DNA of 6,860 nucleotides from Thermoplasmatales archaeon SW_10_69_26 (GCA_003009755.1 PXUB01000025.1:78255-85114), one strand, 5' to 3'; counted from the first letter of the stretch, positions 1 through 5,884 are shown. Numbers and translations are program-made. The notes: generated by a model from the letters alone, not told the origin.

Positions 1-377
1 AGGCCGCGCTCGCGGGCAACCCGGTGGGCGCCCTCGCCGGCGAGCACGAGGTGGTCGGTGTCGGCCACGACGCGGGCCGCCTTCACCGGGTACCGGGTTT
101 CGCGCAGGCATGCGACGGCGCCGAACCGTCCCTCGCTGTCCGCGCAGGCCGCGTCCATCTCGACGGTGTCGCCGTCGGCGCGCACGTTCGATCCCCGGCC
201 CGCGTTGAACCGGCCATCGTCCTCGAGGAACGCCACGGCTCGGCACGCCGCCGCCAGCGGGTCGTGGCCCGCGGCCAGCACCTGCTCGGCGGCTTGGGCA
301 GCCTCGTCGGTGACCGGGGAAAGCTGCGCGTGGGACCCGGCGCCGCCGTGGGTAACGATCCGCCAACCCTCGTCCAT
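1..377 (-). CDS. Isoaspartyl peptidase / L-asparaginase (Ntn-hydrolase), N-terminal part, cut by window edge
   Basis: About 125 codons are visible from an ATG at 377; the rest lies left of the window. The translation opens with WRIVTHGGAG, the N-terminal signature of the plant-type asparaginase / isoaspartyl peptidase family. It continues with a helix (DEAAQAAEQVLAAGHDPLAAACRAV), then LEDDGRFNAGRGS and DTVEMDAAC, which in this family build the core around the active site. Family members are precursors of about 280-330 residues that self-cleave before a catalytic threonine near residue 150-180; that residue is outside the window, so activity cannot be judged. The family hydrolyses isoaspartyl dipeptides and asparagine in the cytoplasm, a role in protein-damage turnover. 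The gene is divergent from the SLOG-like gene, with 77 bases between the starts. No Shine-Dalgarno is well placed; a weak TATA-like CTTGTTAG (401-408) about 27 bases upstream fits leaderless transcription. Confidence 0.9.
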   Translation of the reverse strand, partial: MDEGWRIVTHGGAGSHAQLSPVTDEAAQAAEQVLAAGHDPLAAACRAVAFLEDDGRFNAGRGSNVRADGDTVEMDAACADSEGRFGAVACLRETRYPVKAARVVADTDHLVLAGEGAHRVARERG

Positions 378-400
378 CGCCGACCCAACGACTCGCCCTC

Positions 401-408
401 CTAACAAG
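401..408 (-). promoter_or_regulatory. Weak TATA-like box for the asparaginase gene
   Basis: On the minus strand CTTGTTAG is centred about 27 bases before the ATG at 377, the distance expected from an archaeal TATA box to the start of a leaderless mRNA. The match to the TATA consensus is poor, so the case rests mainly on spacing and on the stronger examples elsewhere in the window. Confidence 0.3.
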
Positions 409-425
409 CCCGGCCCAGCGTCAAC

Positions 426-433
426 CTGATACC
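426..433 (+). promoter_or_regulatory. Weak TATA-like box for the SLOG-like gene
   Basis: CTGATACC is centred about 25 bases before the GTG at 455 and resembles the better box TTCTATACC at 4959. There is no Shine-Dalgarno before the GTG, which supports a leaderless transcript starting at or next to it. The motif is weak on its own. Confidence 0.3.
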
Positions 434-454
434 GGCCGTGGCCGTTGGCGAAGC

Positions 455-943
455 GTGACGCGGCGACCGGTCGTCGGCGTGATCGGGACGGGTCAGGCGA
501 ACCAGGACGTCGAGCAGCAGGCGCGCGAGCTGGGCGCGGCGATCGCCCGCCAGGGCTGGGTGTTGGTGAACGGCGGCCGTGCCGCGGGCGTGATGCAGGC
601 CTCGGCCGAGGGCGCCCGCAGCGCGGACGGTCTCGTCGTGGGCGTGCTGCCCTCCGCCGGGTCCGAGGACCCCAGCGCCGACGTGGCTCAGGCGGTGGAC
701 GTGGCGGTGTTCACGGACATGGGCGAGGCGCGGAACAACGTGAACGTGCTCACCGCCGACGCCATCGTGGCGTTGCCGGGCGGGGCCGGGACGCTCTCGG
801 AGGCCGCGCTCGCCGTCGAGAACGATCGGCCGTTGATCGTGCTCGGCGGGTCGACCCCACGGGCGATCGCCGGTCACGCGCACGAGGTCGACACGGTGGA
901 CGAAGCGTTGGCCGCGCTCGTCTCCCGTGTCGGGGACGGCTAA
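455..943 (+). CDS. TIGR00725 / LOG-like Rossmann-fold protein (SLOG superfamily)
   Basis: A 162-residue cytoplasmic protein, the usual length for this family. The N-terminal strand and glycine loop VVGVIGTG (6-13) is followed by GWVLVNGGRAAGVM (34-47), VVGVLPS (61-67), the segment GEARNNVNV (90-98) and the hallmark VALPGGAGTLSE (105-116). This last is the PGGxGTxxE-type motif that binds nucleotide phosphates in lysine-decarboxylase-like / DprA-like SLOG proteins. Characterised LOG relatives release cytokinin-type bases from nucleoside 5'-monophosphates. The TIGR00725 branch has no settled reaction, so only nucleotide or nucleotide-derivative binding is safe to infer. The GTG at 455 is the first start in this frame. 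It stands alone, divergent from the asparaginase gene and convergent with wHTH-A, so context adds nothing about function. Confidence 0.88.
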   Translation: MTRRPVVGVIGTGQANQDVEQQARELGAAIARQGWVLVNGGRAAGVMQASAEGARSADGLVVGVLPSAGSEDPSADVAQAVDVAVFTDMGEARNNVNVLTADAIVALPGGAGTLSEAALAVENDRPLIVLGGSTPRAIAGHAHEVDTVDEALAALVSRVGDG

Positions 944-1098
944 CGCCAGCCGAGCACGGCGACGGCGGCCCCGAGGCTGGTCGAAAGGCGCCCGGCGGGC
1001 CGCCACGCCGCCCGTGGCCACCCGGCTCTGGATCGGTCTCGGCTTCGGGCCCTACGCGGTCGCCCATAGACTGCCGGCTGTGCTTGGGTTAAGCTCTC
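944..1098. other. Convergent intergenic stretch with no recognisable gene
   Basis: This stretch lies between the stop of the SLOG-like gene and the hairpin-ended block. I see no convincing coding frame, no tRNA cloverleaf and no T-run terminator on either strand. Open frames across it are compositional shadows rich in Arg, Pro and Gly. Confidence 0.5.
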
Positions 1099-2132
1099 GC
1101 CGCCCTCAGGCGGTGAAAGCGCGGAGCCGAGACGAAGGAATGCCCGGAGGGCATTTCGAGGTCGAAGGCGACAACGCTTGGAAACCTCACAACGTGCAAG
1201 GATCGTATCATCGCCGCCTGAGGGCGGCCTCGCGTGGAGGCGCCGGTCTGAGGCGGGCAATCTCGTTGTCGCCCTCCGTCGAAAACCCACAGGCATTCCC
1301 GCTCGCTGTCGACCAGATCCTGCTCCTCGAGGCGGGAGATCCACTTGTGCGCCAAGCTGGGCGAGATGTCCAGCGCCTCGCACACGTCGGTCTGGTTGGC
1401 GCCGGGTTCGGCGACGAGGTAGCGGGCGATCTTGTTCGCGTTGTCGTTCTTCAGCACGCCCAGCGCCTCGATGTCGTCGGAGCCGACCTCGCCGTTCTTG
1501 TAGAACCGACGGTGGTGGCCCTGCTTCTCGCTCGTGACGAACCCGGCCTGTTCGAGGCGTTGCAGGTGGTACACGGTGTTGCCCCAGCCGGCGTCGACGC
1601 GATCGCAAAGCTCCTGCGTCGACAGGCCCGGCTCGTCCTCGATCAGGTCGTGCAGCGCTCGCCGGGTCTCGTTCTCCAACAGCTCGTCGTGGGACAGCCG
1701 CGAGTACAGGGGTGCGAACACGCCGGTGAGGAGGTAGCGCCACCGGAACGCCGCGTACGCGGTGGCGCCGAGCACGGCGAGCCCGGCCGGCGTCGCCGTC
1801 TCCTCGGGGCTGGGCATCGTCGCCGGCTCGGCCTCGGCCTGCTCTTCGCCCTCGTCCTTATCTTCCTCCTCGTCCTCGAGGCCGGGATCGGGATCGTGGC
1901 CGCTCTGGTCGGCGGCCGGCAGCCCCTCGGTCAACGAGATGCCCGTCTGTTCGCCGGTCGCGAGCTCGGTCTGTTCGCCGGCGAGGTCCGCCTGGACCTG
2001 GGTCTGGGCCGAGACGGGCTCCTCGACGGAGCTCTCGGTCGCCGATCGGGCCTCGTCCGTGGGCGCTTGGGCCCCGACGGCGACGGGGACCAGCACGATC
2101 GATGCCAGGAGGACGACGAGCATCCGTTGCAT
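1089..2132 (-). CDS. Membrane-anchored tandem winged-helix regulator (wHTH-A), with an atypical C-terminal tail
   Basis: 347 residues. Residues 1-23 are a signal peptide or N-terminal anchor ending in an AQA cleavage-like site. Residues 24-112 are low-complexity, Asp/Glu-rich and predicted outside. Residues about 113-143 are a hydrophobic span. Two winged-helix domains follow. The first (about 150-212) contains ENETRRALHDLIEDEPG, GWGNTVYHLQRLEQAGFV and SEKQGHHRRFY. The second (about 228-286) contains NQTDVCEALDISPSLAH. This is a one-component transmembrane regulator with DNA-binding domains inside the cell. It is a clear paralogue of wHTH-B from the membrane span through the second winged helix, but its outside part is far shorter and unrelated. 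After LWVFDGG the similarity to wHTH-B stops; the last roughly 60 residues are encoded by a hairpin-flanked block and are probably not native. Effector and targets are unknown. Confidence 0.8.
   Translation of the reverse strand: MQRMLVVLLASIVLVPVAVGAQAPTDEARSATESSVEEPVSAQTQVQADLAGEQTELATGEQTGISLTEGLPAADQSGHDPDPGLEDEEEDKDEGEEQAEAEPATMPSPEETATPAGLAVLGATAYAAFRWRYLLTGVFAPLYSRLSHDELLENETRRALHDLIEDEPGLSTQELCDRVDAGWGNTVYHLQRLEQAGFVTSEKQGHHRRFYKNGEVGSDDIEALGVLKNDNANKIARYLVAEPGANQTDVCEALDISPSLAHKWISRLEEQDLVDSERECLWVFDGGRQRDCPPQTGASTRGRPQAAMIRSLHVVRFPSVVAFDLEMPSGHSFVSAPRFHRLRAARA
1099..1228. repeat. Hairpin-ended block, possible small mobile-element remnant or structured RNA
   Basis: The 15 bases at 1099-1113 (GCCGCCCTCAGGCGG) are the exact reverse complement of 1214-1228. 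Each end also folds on itself: 1100-1104 pairs with 1109-1113, and 1213-1218 with 1223-1228. A third hairpin lies inside, AATGCCC - GGA - GGGCATT (about 1139-1155). The interior is visibly less GC-rich than the surroundings. Hairpins at both ends resemble the subterminal palindromes of IS200/IS605-type elements and their non-autonomous derivatives, but no transposase and no clear target duplication are visible. It could instead be a bidirectional transcription stop between convergent genes, or an RNA gene. Confidence 0.55.
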
Positions 2133-2164
2133 GGTGATCCGCGCGCCGGGCAGCGCGCAGGCTG

Positions 2165-2194
2165 GGCTCCCTGCCGACCGGCATAAAGGGAGCC
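2165..2194. promoter_or_regulatory. Inverted repeat spanning the wHTH-A TATA box (candidate operator)
   Basis: GGCTCCCT (2165-2172) and AGGGAGCC (2187-2194) are perfect 8-base arms with a 14-base spacer, so the centres are about two helical turns apart. The right arm overlaps the TATA-like box. A dimer bound here would block TBP, which fits repression; autoregulation by a winged-helix protein is inference. Confidence 0.5.
2182..2189 (-). promoter_or_regulatory. TATA-like box for wHTH-A
   Basis: On the minus strand this reads CCTTTATG. It predicts transcription from about position 2159-2160, giving a short leader of about 27 bases before the ATG at 2132. No Shine-Dalgarno is seen in that leader. 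Confidence 0.5.
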
Positions 2195-2216
2195 TGGATA
2201 CGCGCGTGAATCCAGG
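2193..2216. promoter_or_regulatory. Second inverted repeat just upstream of the wHTH-A TATA box
   Basis: CCTGGAT (2193-2199) and ATCCAGG (2210-2216) are perfect 7-base arms separated by 10 bases. Within the spacer ACGCGCGT (2200-2207) is itself palindromic. It overlaps the first inverted repeat by two bases and lies where an archaeal activator, or a second repressor dimer, would sit relative to the TATA box. Confidence 0.45.
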
Positions 2217-2309
2217 GGGAGGAGGCGAGCACGCTCTCCCGGTCGCGGGCGATCAGGCCCCACCAGGAGCACGGCCGGAGGCGAACACCCGATCACGGCT
2301 CGTCCGCAC

Positions 2310-2577
2310 GATGGGAAGAGGGGAGAAGGTGCACAGGCCGGTGCCTCGTTTCGCGCGCGTCACCGAAGACGACGACCCTCACCGGCAACGAGCAAGGGGC
2401 ATGTTCGTCGCAGGCACGTTGGAGAACGACCAGGACTTGATCGAGAACATCGCGACCGTCATGCAGGGTGCCCGCGTCGGGGCCCGCGGCGCCGACGACG
2501 AGGAGCACGAGCACGGCATCGAGCTGCAACTGGCGCTCAGCGGTCGGGACGGTCCCGAGCCTGAAGAGCCTGCCTGA
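2310..2577 (+). CDS. Possible small acidic protein, unrecognised
   Basis: An open frame of 88 codons from the ATG at 2310, or 58 codons from an internal ATG at 2401. From 2401 on nearly every third codon base is G or C, as in the real genes here, and the product is acidic (MFVAGTLENDQDLIENI, then ADDEEHEHGIELQLAL), matching the acidic tone of the neighbouring proteins. No signal peptide, membrane segment or known domain is visible, and I do not recognise it. Its 3' end overlaps the end of the convergent TraB-like gene by 41 bases. No convincing promoter or ribosome site marks either start. It may be a true small gene or only a favourable open frame; without it the 404 bases between wHTH-A and the TraB-like gene hold only the wHTH-A promoter. 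Confidence 0.35.
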
Positions 2578-3160
2578 CGCCATCCAGGCGCTCGATCTCG
2601 AGCACGCACGCGACCGTGTCGTCCCGGGCCAGGTCGGCCAGTTCGTCGGCCATCCAGCGCTCGCGGTCGCCTTGCAGACGACCGAAGGGCCCGTCGTTGA
2701 CGCGTCGGTCGAAGGCGCGGCAGAAGGCAGCCGGCGACTCCGCATCGGGCGGCAACCAGCCGAGCCACCGCACGCGCAGCGCGCGCTTCAACAACTGGAC
2801 GATGCCGATCCGGTCCAGGTGGTGCTCGAGGTACTCGGCTTCGGGCATGTCGACGCCTTCCACGCGGGCGTCCACGCGCCCGGCTGCATCGGTGACCGCG
2901 GGGAACGTGGAGGCAGGCAGGGTCACCGAGCCCCACTCGCTGAGCCCGCGCATGTAGGCCTCGTCCTCGGCACCGAGAGCCTCGGCACCGACGATCTCGT
3001 CCACCTGTTCGGCCATGTGCGGCCCGAGCGCGATCGCGACGACGGCTGGGCGGCGCTGCTCGACCGCCTCGACCGCCGCCTGGGCCTCGCCCTCGAGGCC
3101 CTGGCAGACGCCGATCAGGTGCACCGTGCCGGAACCGAGGTCGACCGTCGCCGTCTCCAC
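2537..3160 (-). CDS. Divergent TraB/PrgY-like domain protein
   Basis: 207 residues, no signal peptide and no obvious membrane span. The layout matches the TraB/PrgY (TIKI-related) fold: an N-terminal strand and turn VHLIGVCQG (13-21), AVEQRRPAVVAIAL (32-45), a central VEGVDMPE (100-107), and C-terminal ERWMADELADL (167-177) with TVACVLEIERLDGV (182-195). In typical members the first and last of these read GTAH and GAGH, with metal-binding histidines; here they are GVCQ and LEIE, so both histidines are missing. Either it is a non-catalytic relative or the assignment is only at fold level. PrgY is linked to peptide-pheromone control and TIKI to proteolysis, but neither role can be transferred. 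The GTG at 3160 fits a leaderless start from an A/T-run about 28 bases upstream. It shares a divergent control region with wHTH-B. Confidence 0.55.
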   Translation of the reverse strand: METATVDLGSGTVHLIGVCQGLEGEAQAAVEAVEQRRPAVVAIALGPHMAEQVDEIVGAEALGAEDEAYMRGLSEWGSVTLPASTFPAVTDAAGRVDARVEGVDMPEAEYLEHHLDRIGIVQLLKRALRVRWLGWLPPDAESPAAFCRAFDRRVNDGPFGRLQGDRERWMADELADLARDDTVACVLEIERLDGVRQALQARDRPDR

Positions 3161-3187
3161 ACCTCCCGGCAGGGACCGACGCCGTTC

Positions 3188-3192
3188 AAAAA
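3188..3192 (-). promoter_or_regulatory. Weak A/T-run promoter element for the TraB-like gene
   Basis: On the minus strand GGTTTTTGAAC is centred near 3190 and is the only A/T-rich run at a suitable distance, 28-30 bases before the GTG at 3160. It would give a leaderless or nearly leaderless mRNA. GGAGGT directly abuts the GTG, too close to act as a normal Shine-Dalgarno. Confidence 0.35.
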
Positions 3193-3237
3193 CCCCCGGG
3201 TTCAGACCGCCGGTCGGGCCCGCCGGACCGGGGTCGA

Positions 3238-3257
3238 CGTTTCAACGCGTTTCAACG
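3238..3257 (+). repeat. Tandem 10-base direct repeat CGTTTCAACG x2 (candidate operator)
   Basis: The sequence CGTTTCAACG occurs twice back to back. Each unit is itself a palindrome (CGTT-TC-AACG), and the 10-base period puts both on the same helix face. It lies in the 205-base divergent region, about 80 bases upstream of the TraB-like start and 110 upstream of wHTH-B. Related TTCAA cores recur at 3185 and 3315, so it is likely a regulator-binding cluster. Confidence 0.5.
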
Positions 3258-3306
3258 TCGTCTTCGCCGTCGAGGCGCCCGCCAGCGCCGATTTGCGCCG
3301 AGCTTC

Positions 3307-3319
3307 TTGAACAGTTCAA
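3307..3319. promoter_or_regulatory. 13-base palindrome TTGAAC-A-GTTCAA upstream of wHTH-B promoter
   Basis: Perfect 6-base arms around one central base, lying about 18-30 bases upstream of the TATA-like box of wHTH-B. It shares the TTCAA core with the tandem repeat at 3238. The position suits an activator or autoregulatory dimer site. Confidence 0.5.
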
Positions 3320-3327
3320 CGCCGTCC

Positions 3328-3342
3328 GCAGAACCCTTTTAT
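3328..3342 (+). promoter_or_regulatory. BRE/TATA promoter of wHTH-B
   Basis: CCCTTTTATCC, with TTTTAT at 3337-3342, is preceded by purine-rich CGCAGAA where a BRE would sit. Its centre is 26 bases before the GTG at 3366, the classic spacing for transcription starting on the start codon itself. It is the clearest A/T-rich element in the region and decides the GTG start. Confidence 0.7.
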
Positions 3343-3365
3343 CCCCATCCGTCGGATGAGGGACC

Positions 3366-4925
3366 GTGTCCCGGAGGACGATCCTCGTCGGGCTCGCCCT
3401 CGTGGTGGTCCTCGCCCTGCCGGGGGCCGGCCAGGCGGAGTCCGCCCAAGCCGAGCCCCCGATCGAGGTGACCGAGCCCACGATCGAGGCCGAGATCGCC
3501 AGCCTGCTCTTCCAGGAGGGCAACGCATCGCTGGCGGCCTCCACCGCGTCCGGCTCGTTGACGGTGTGGGAGCAACGGACCCCCTGCGTGGAGCCCGACC
3601 CGGATAGCTGTCTCGAAGGGCAATCCGAGACCGCACGGACCTCCAGCTCGCTGGACCGATCCAGCCTGAGGCTGACCCCGCGCGAGGAGGCCGACCACGT
3701 CAGCTTCCTGGCGACCGAGGACGAGTCCCGGTTCCGGCTGTCCGCCGGCCAAGCCGACCTCGGCATCCGCGCCGGCGAGGAGGCGGTGCGGCTGACCGAG
3801 GACGACGATGCGCCCGCCGACATGCGCGAGGCCGAGCTGCCGCGCGGGCTCGACGTCCCGGTCGAAGGGGCCGACGTCCAGCTCGAGGGCTCGATCACGC
3901 TGCAGACCGTCGGCTCCGAGCTCGTCGTGGAACCCAACGGGACCGAGGACCCGCGCACGATCGTGACCGGCGTTACCTGGCAGGAGGACGACGATGGCGT
4001 CTACTACCGCACGCTGCGGCTGGCCTCGGCCAGCTTCGGGGGCGGGCTGAGCGCCGCCTGGGACGGCTCGTTGCTCGCCACGCCCCAGCTGCCGGCGACC
4101 GTGAGGGCCCCCCGCGCCCAGGTCAACGTGACCGAGGGCCAACTGGGCACGGCCAACGCCTCGACGAGCCCCACCCAGCTCGCCGACGCCGAACTCACGA
4201 TCACCGGGATCGCCTGGCAGGGGGAGACCGGTCGCTTCGTCGTGCAGCAGGGCAGCCAGCCCGTGGCTGCTCCCGACGACTCCTCCGCGGAGGAGGGCGT
4301 GTCCACGACGACGCTCGTCGGCGCCGGCCCGGCGGCTGCCGCAGCCGCGCTGTTGACCGCCTACTACTGGCCCAGGCTCTCGTGGGTGGCCACGACGCTC
4401 GTCCTTCCCCTGTACTCCCGCATCGAGAAGGACGAGCTGTTCGAGAACGAGACGCGCGAGCAGCTGTACGAGGAGATCAAGGACGATCCCGGCATCCACG
4501 CGCACGCGCTCTCCGAGGCGGTCGACATCGGGTGGGGCACGACGGTGTACCACCTGCGACGCCTGGAGCGCAACGGCTTCGTGAACAGCGAGAAGCGCGG
4601 CCGCTACCGCCGGTTCTTCCCAGCCAGCGGCTTCGTGGAGCGCCAACGCGAGGTGCTCAGCGTCCTGCAGAACGAGACGACCGAGGACATCGCCGCGCTC
4701 GTGCGCGAGGACCCGGGCCTCAACCAGTCGGCGATCTGCGACGAGCTGGCCATCTCACCGAGCCTCGCCAACTGGCACCTCAACCGGTTGATCGACGCCG
4801 AGCTCGTGGACCGCGAGCGCCGGGGCCGCACCGTGCACTACACGCCCGGCGAGGCCTGGGAGGCTCTCGAGCGGGCCGCCGAGGTCGAAGCCGCCGAGGT
4901 CCCGGGCGACGCCCAAGCCGCATAG
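3366..4925 (+). CDS. Membrane-anchored tandem winged-helix regulator with a large outside domain (wHTH-B)
   Basis: 519 residues. Residues 1-24 are a signal peptide (ILVGLALVVVLALPGAGQA). Residues about 25-312 form an acidic outside region, mostly predicted beta, with four N-glycosylation sequons (NAS at 53, NGT at 191, NVT at 254, NAS at 264) and a cysteine pair at 74 and 82; I recognise no family. A hydrophobic segment follows (about 314-349, possibly a hairpin broken at WPR). Winged helix 1 (about 358-418) contains DIGWGTTVYHLRRLERNGFV and KRGRYRRFF. Winged helix 2 (about 430-495) contains NQSAICDELAISPSLANWHL and RRGRTVHYTPG. It most likely senses something outside or at the membrane and controls genes directly, without a kinase. 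It is paralogous to wHTH-A from the membrane span onward. GTG start is set by the promoter; expression may be controlled by palindromes at 3238-3319. Confidence 0.85.
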   Translation: MSRRTILVGLALVVVLALPGAGQAESAQAEPPIEVTEPTIEAEIASLLFQEGNASLAASTASGSLTVWEQRTPCVEPDPDSCLEGQSETARTSSSLDRSSLRLTPREEADHVSFLATEDESRFRLSAGQADLGIRAGEEAVRLTEDDDAPADMREAELPRGLDVPVEGADVQLEGSITLQTVGSELVVEPNGTEDPRTIVTGVTWQEDDDGVYYRTLRLASASFGGGLSAAWDGSLLATPQLPATVRAPRAQVNVTEGQLGTANASTSPTQLADAELTITGIAWQGETGRFVVQQGSQPVAAPDDSSAEEGVSTTTLVGAGPAAAAAALLTAYYWPRLSWVATTLVLPLYSRIEKDELFENETREQLYEEIKDDPGIHAHALSEAVDIGWGTTVYHLRRLERNGFVNSEKRGRYRRFFPASGFVERQREVLSVLQNETTEDIAALVREDPGLNQSAICDELAISPSLANWHLNRLIDAELVDRERRGRTVHYTPGEAWEALERAAEVEAAEVPGDAQAA

Positions 4926-4958
4926 GTCCTCGACGGACGACGGCTCGCCACCGGACGT

Positions 4959-4966
4959 TCTATACC
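4959..4966 (+). promoter_or_regulatory. TATA box of the ribose-1,5-bisphosphate isomerase gene
   Basis: TTCTATACC begins here, in the 64 bases after the wHTH-B stop. Its centre is 27 bases before the GTG at 4990, matching the spacing seen for wHTH-B. It implies the isomerase gene has its own promoter rather than relying on readthrough, and that translation starts at the GTG, not at the ATG at 4969. Confidence 0.6.
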
Positions 4967-4989
4967 GGATGGCGTGCGAAACGTGGTGC

Positions 4990-5883
4990 GTGTCCGAACG
5001 CGAGGCGCCCACCGTCGACCAGGCGGCGCGCGACATCGAGACGATGGAGGTGCGCGGCGCGGCCAAGATCGCCCGCCACGCCGCCTCGGCTCTGGGGCGG
5101 CTGGCCAGCGAGGGCGCCGACGCCGACGAGCTGCGCGAGGCCGGCCAACGGCTGATCGCCACGCGCCCGACCGCCGTCTCCTTGCAGAACGGCGTTCGCT
5201 ACGTGTTGGCGGGGCTCGATGACGGGCCCGAGGTCGTCGAGGCCCGCTCGCAGCGCTTCGTGCACGATGCATTGCGGGCCAGGGAGCGCGTGGCTCGCAA
5301 CGGCGCCCGCCTGCTGGAGGGCGTCGACGTGGCGATGACGCACTGCCACAGCCAGGCCGCCGCCACGAGCTTGATCGCCCGCCACGACCGCGAGCCCTTC
5401 GAGGCCGTGATCGTGCTCGAAACACGGCCCTGGCGGCAGGGCCTGATCACCGCCGAACAGCTCGCCGACGCCGGGCTGCCGGTCGAGTTCATGGTCGACG
5501 CCGCGATGGGGCGCGCGCTGGAGCGCGCCGAGGTCGCCATCGTGGGCGTGGACACGATCGCCGCCAACGGCGACGTCGTCAACAAGATCGGTACCAGCCT
5601 GGTCTCCTTGGCCGCCGAGGAGGCCGATGTTCCCTTCTACGTCGCCGGCGAGAGCTTCAAGGTCGACCCGGGCTCCGCGACCGGGCACGACGTCGAGATC
5701 GAGGAGCGGGATCCCGCCGAGGTGCTCGAGGATCCGATCGCGGGGGTCGAGGTCGTGAACCCGGTGTTCGACGTGACCCCCGCGGATCGGATCGCCCAGC
5801 TGGCGCTCGAGGCCGGGCGCTTCGCGCCCGAGGAGGCCTTGGACGTGTTCGAGCGCAGCTGGGGCGGCCTCGACGGCGCCTAA
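4990..5883 (+). CDS. Ribose-1,5-bisphosphate isomerase (eIF-2B-like family)
   Basis: 297 residues from the GTG at 4990. It converts ribose 1,5-bisphosphate to ribulose 1,5-bisphosphate, between AMP phosphorylase and type III RuBisCO in archaeal nucleoside-monophosphate degradation. Residues from 4990: EVRGAAKIARHAASAL (about 20-35), TRPTAVSLQNGVRYV (58-72), MTHCHSQA (116-123) with the expected catalytic Cys119, ETRPWRQGLITAEQL (144-158), GVDTIAANGDVVNKIGTSL (186-204) with the expected catalytic Asp188, and VAGESFKVDP (218-227). The THCHS cysteine favours this enzyme over archaeal aIF2B subunits or methylthioribose-1-phosphate isomerase. Length is normal. An in-frame ATG at 4969 would add seven residues, but these fall between the TATA box and the predicted mRNA start, so the GTG is preferred. 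No RuBisCO or AMP phosphorylase is in the window. The acyltransferase follows 30 bases later and may be co-transcribed. Confidence 0.88.
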   Translation: MSEREAPTVDQAARDIETMEVRGAAKIARHAASALGRLASEGADADELREAGQRLIATRPTAVSLQNGVRYVLAGLDDGPEVVEARSQRFVHDALRARERVARNGARLLEGVDVAMTHCHSQAAATSLIARHDREPFEAVIVLETRPWRQGLITAEQLADAGLPVEFMVDAAMGRALERAEVAIVGVDTIAANGDVVNKIGTSLVSLAAEEADVPFYVAGESFKVDPGSATGHDVEIEERDPAEVLEDPIAGVEVVNPVFDVTPADRIAQLALEAGRFAPEEALDVFERSWGGLDGA

Positions 5884-5884
5884 G

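Noticed and set aside
401-1021. 206-codon minus-strand frame
   Set aside because: Antisense shadow of the SLOG-like gene; Arg/His-rich with no family motif.
1099-1228. End of an IS200/IS605 tnpB gene with its guide RNA
   Set aside because: The hairpin layout is suggestive, but I cannot recognise transposase sequence in any frame, so I keep it only as one possibility for the block.
940-1743. 267-codon minus-strand frame overlapping wHTH-A
   Set aside because: Out of frame with wHTH-A inside its winged-helix coding region; Arg/Pro-rich with no recognisable domain.
2133-2140. Ribosome binding site before the wHTH-A ATG (minus-strand GGATCACC)
   Set aside because: This matches the 16S 3' tail itself rather than its complement, so it cannot pair as a Shine-Dalgarno.
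2293-2745. Minus-strand frame extending from within the TraB-like gene toward wHTH-A
   Set aside because: It begins inside the TraB-like gene in another frame and is Val/Leu-rich, as expected opposite an acidic coding frame; no promoter or domain.
3339-4646. 435-codon open frame on the minus strand
   Set aside because: Antisense to wHTH-B, which has a clear signal peptide, promoter and winged-helix motifs; the antisense product is low-complexity.
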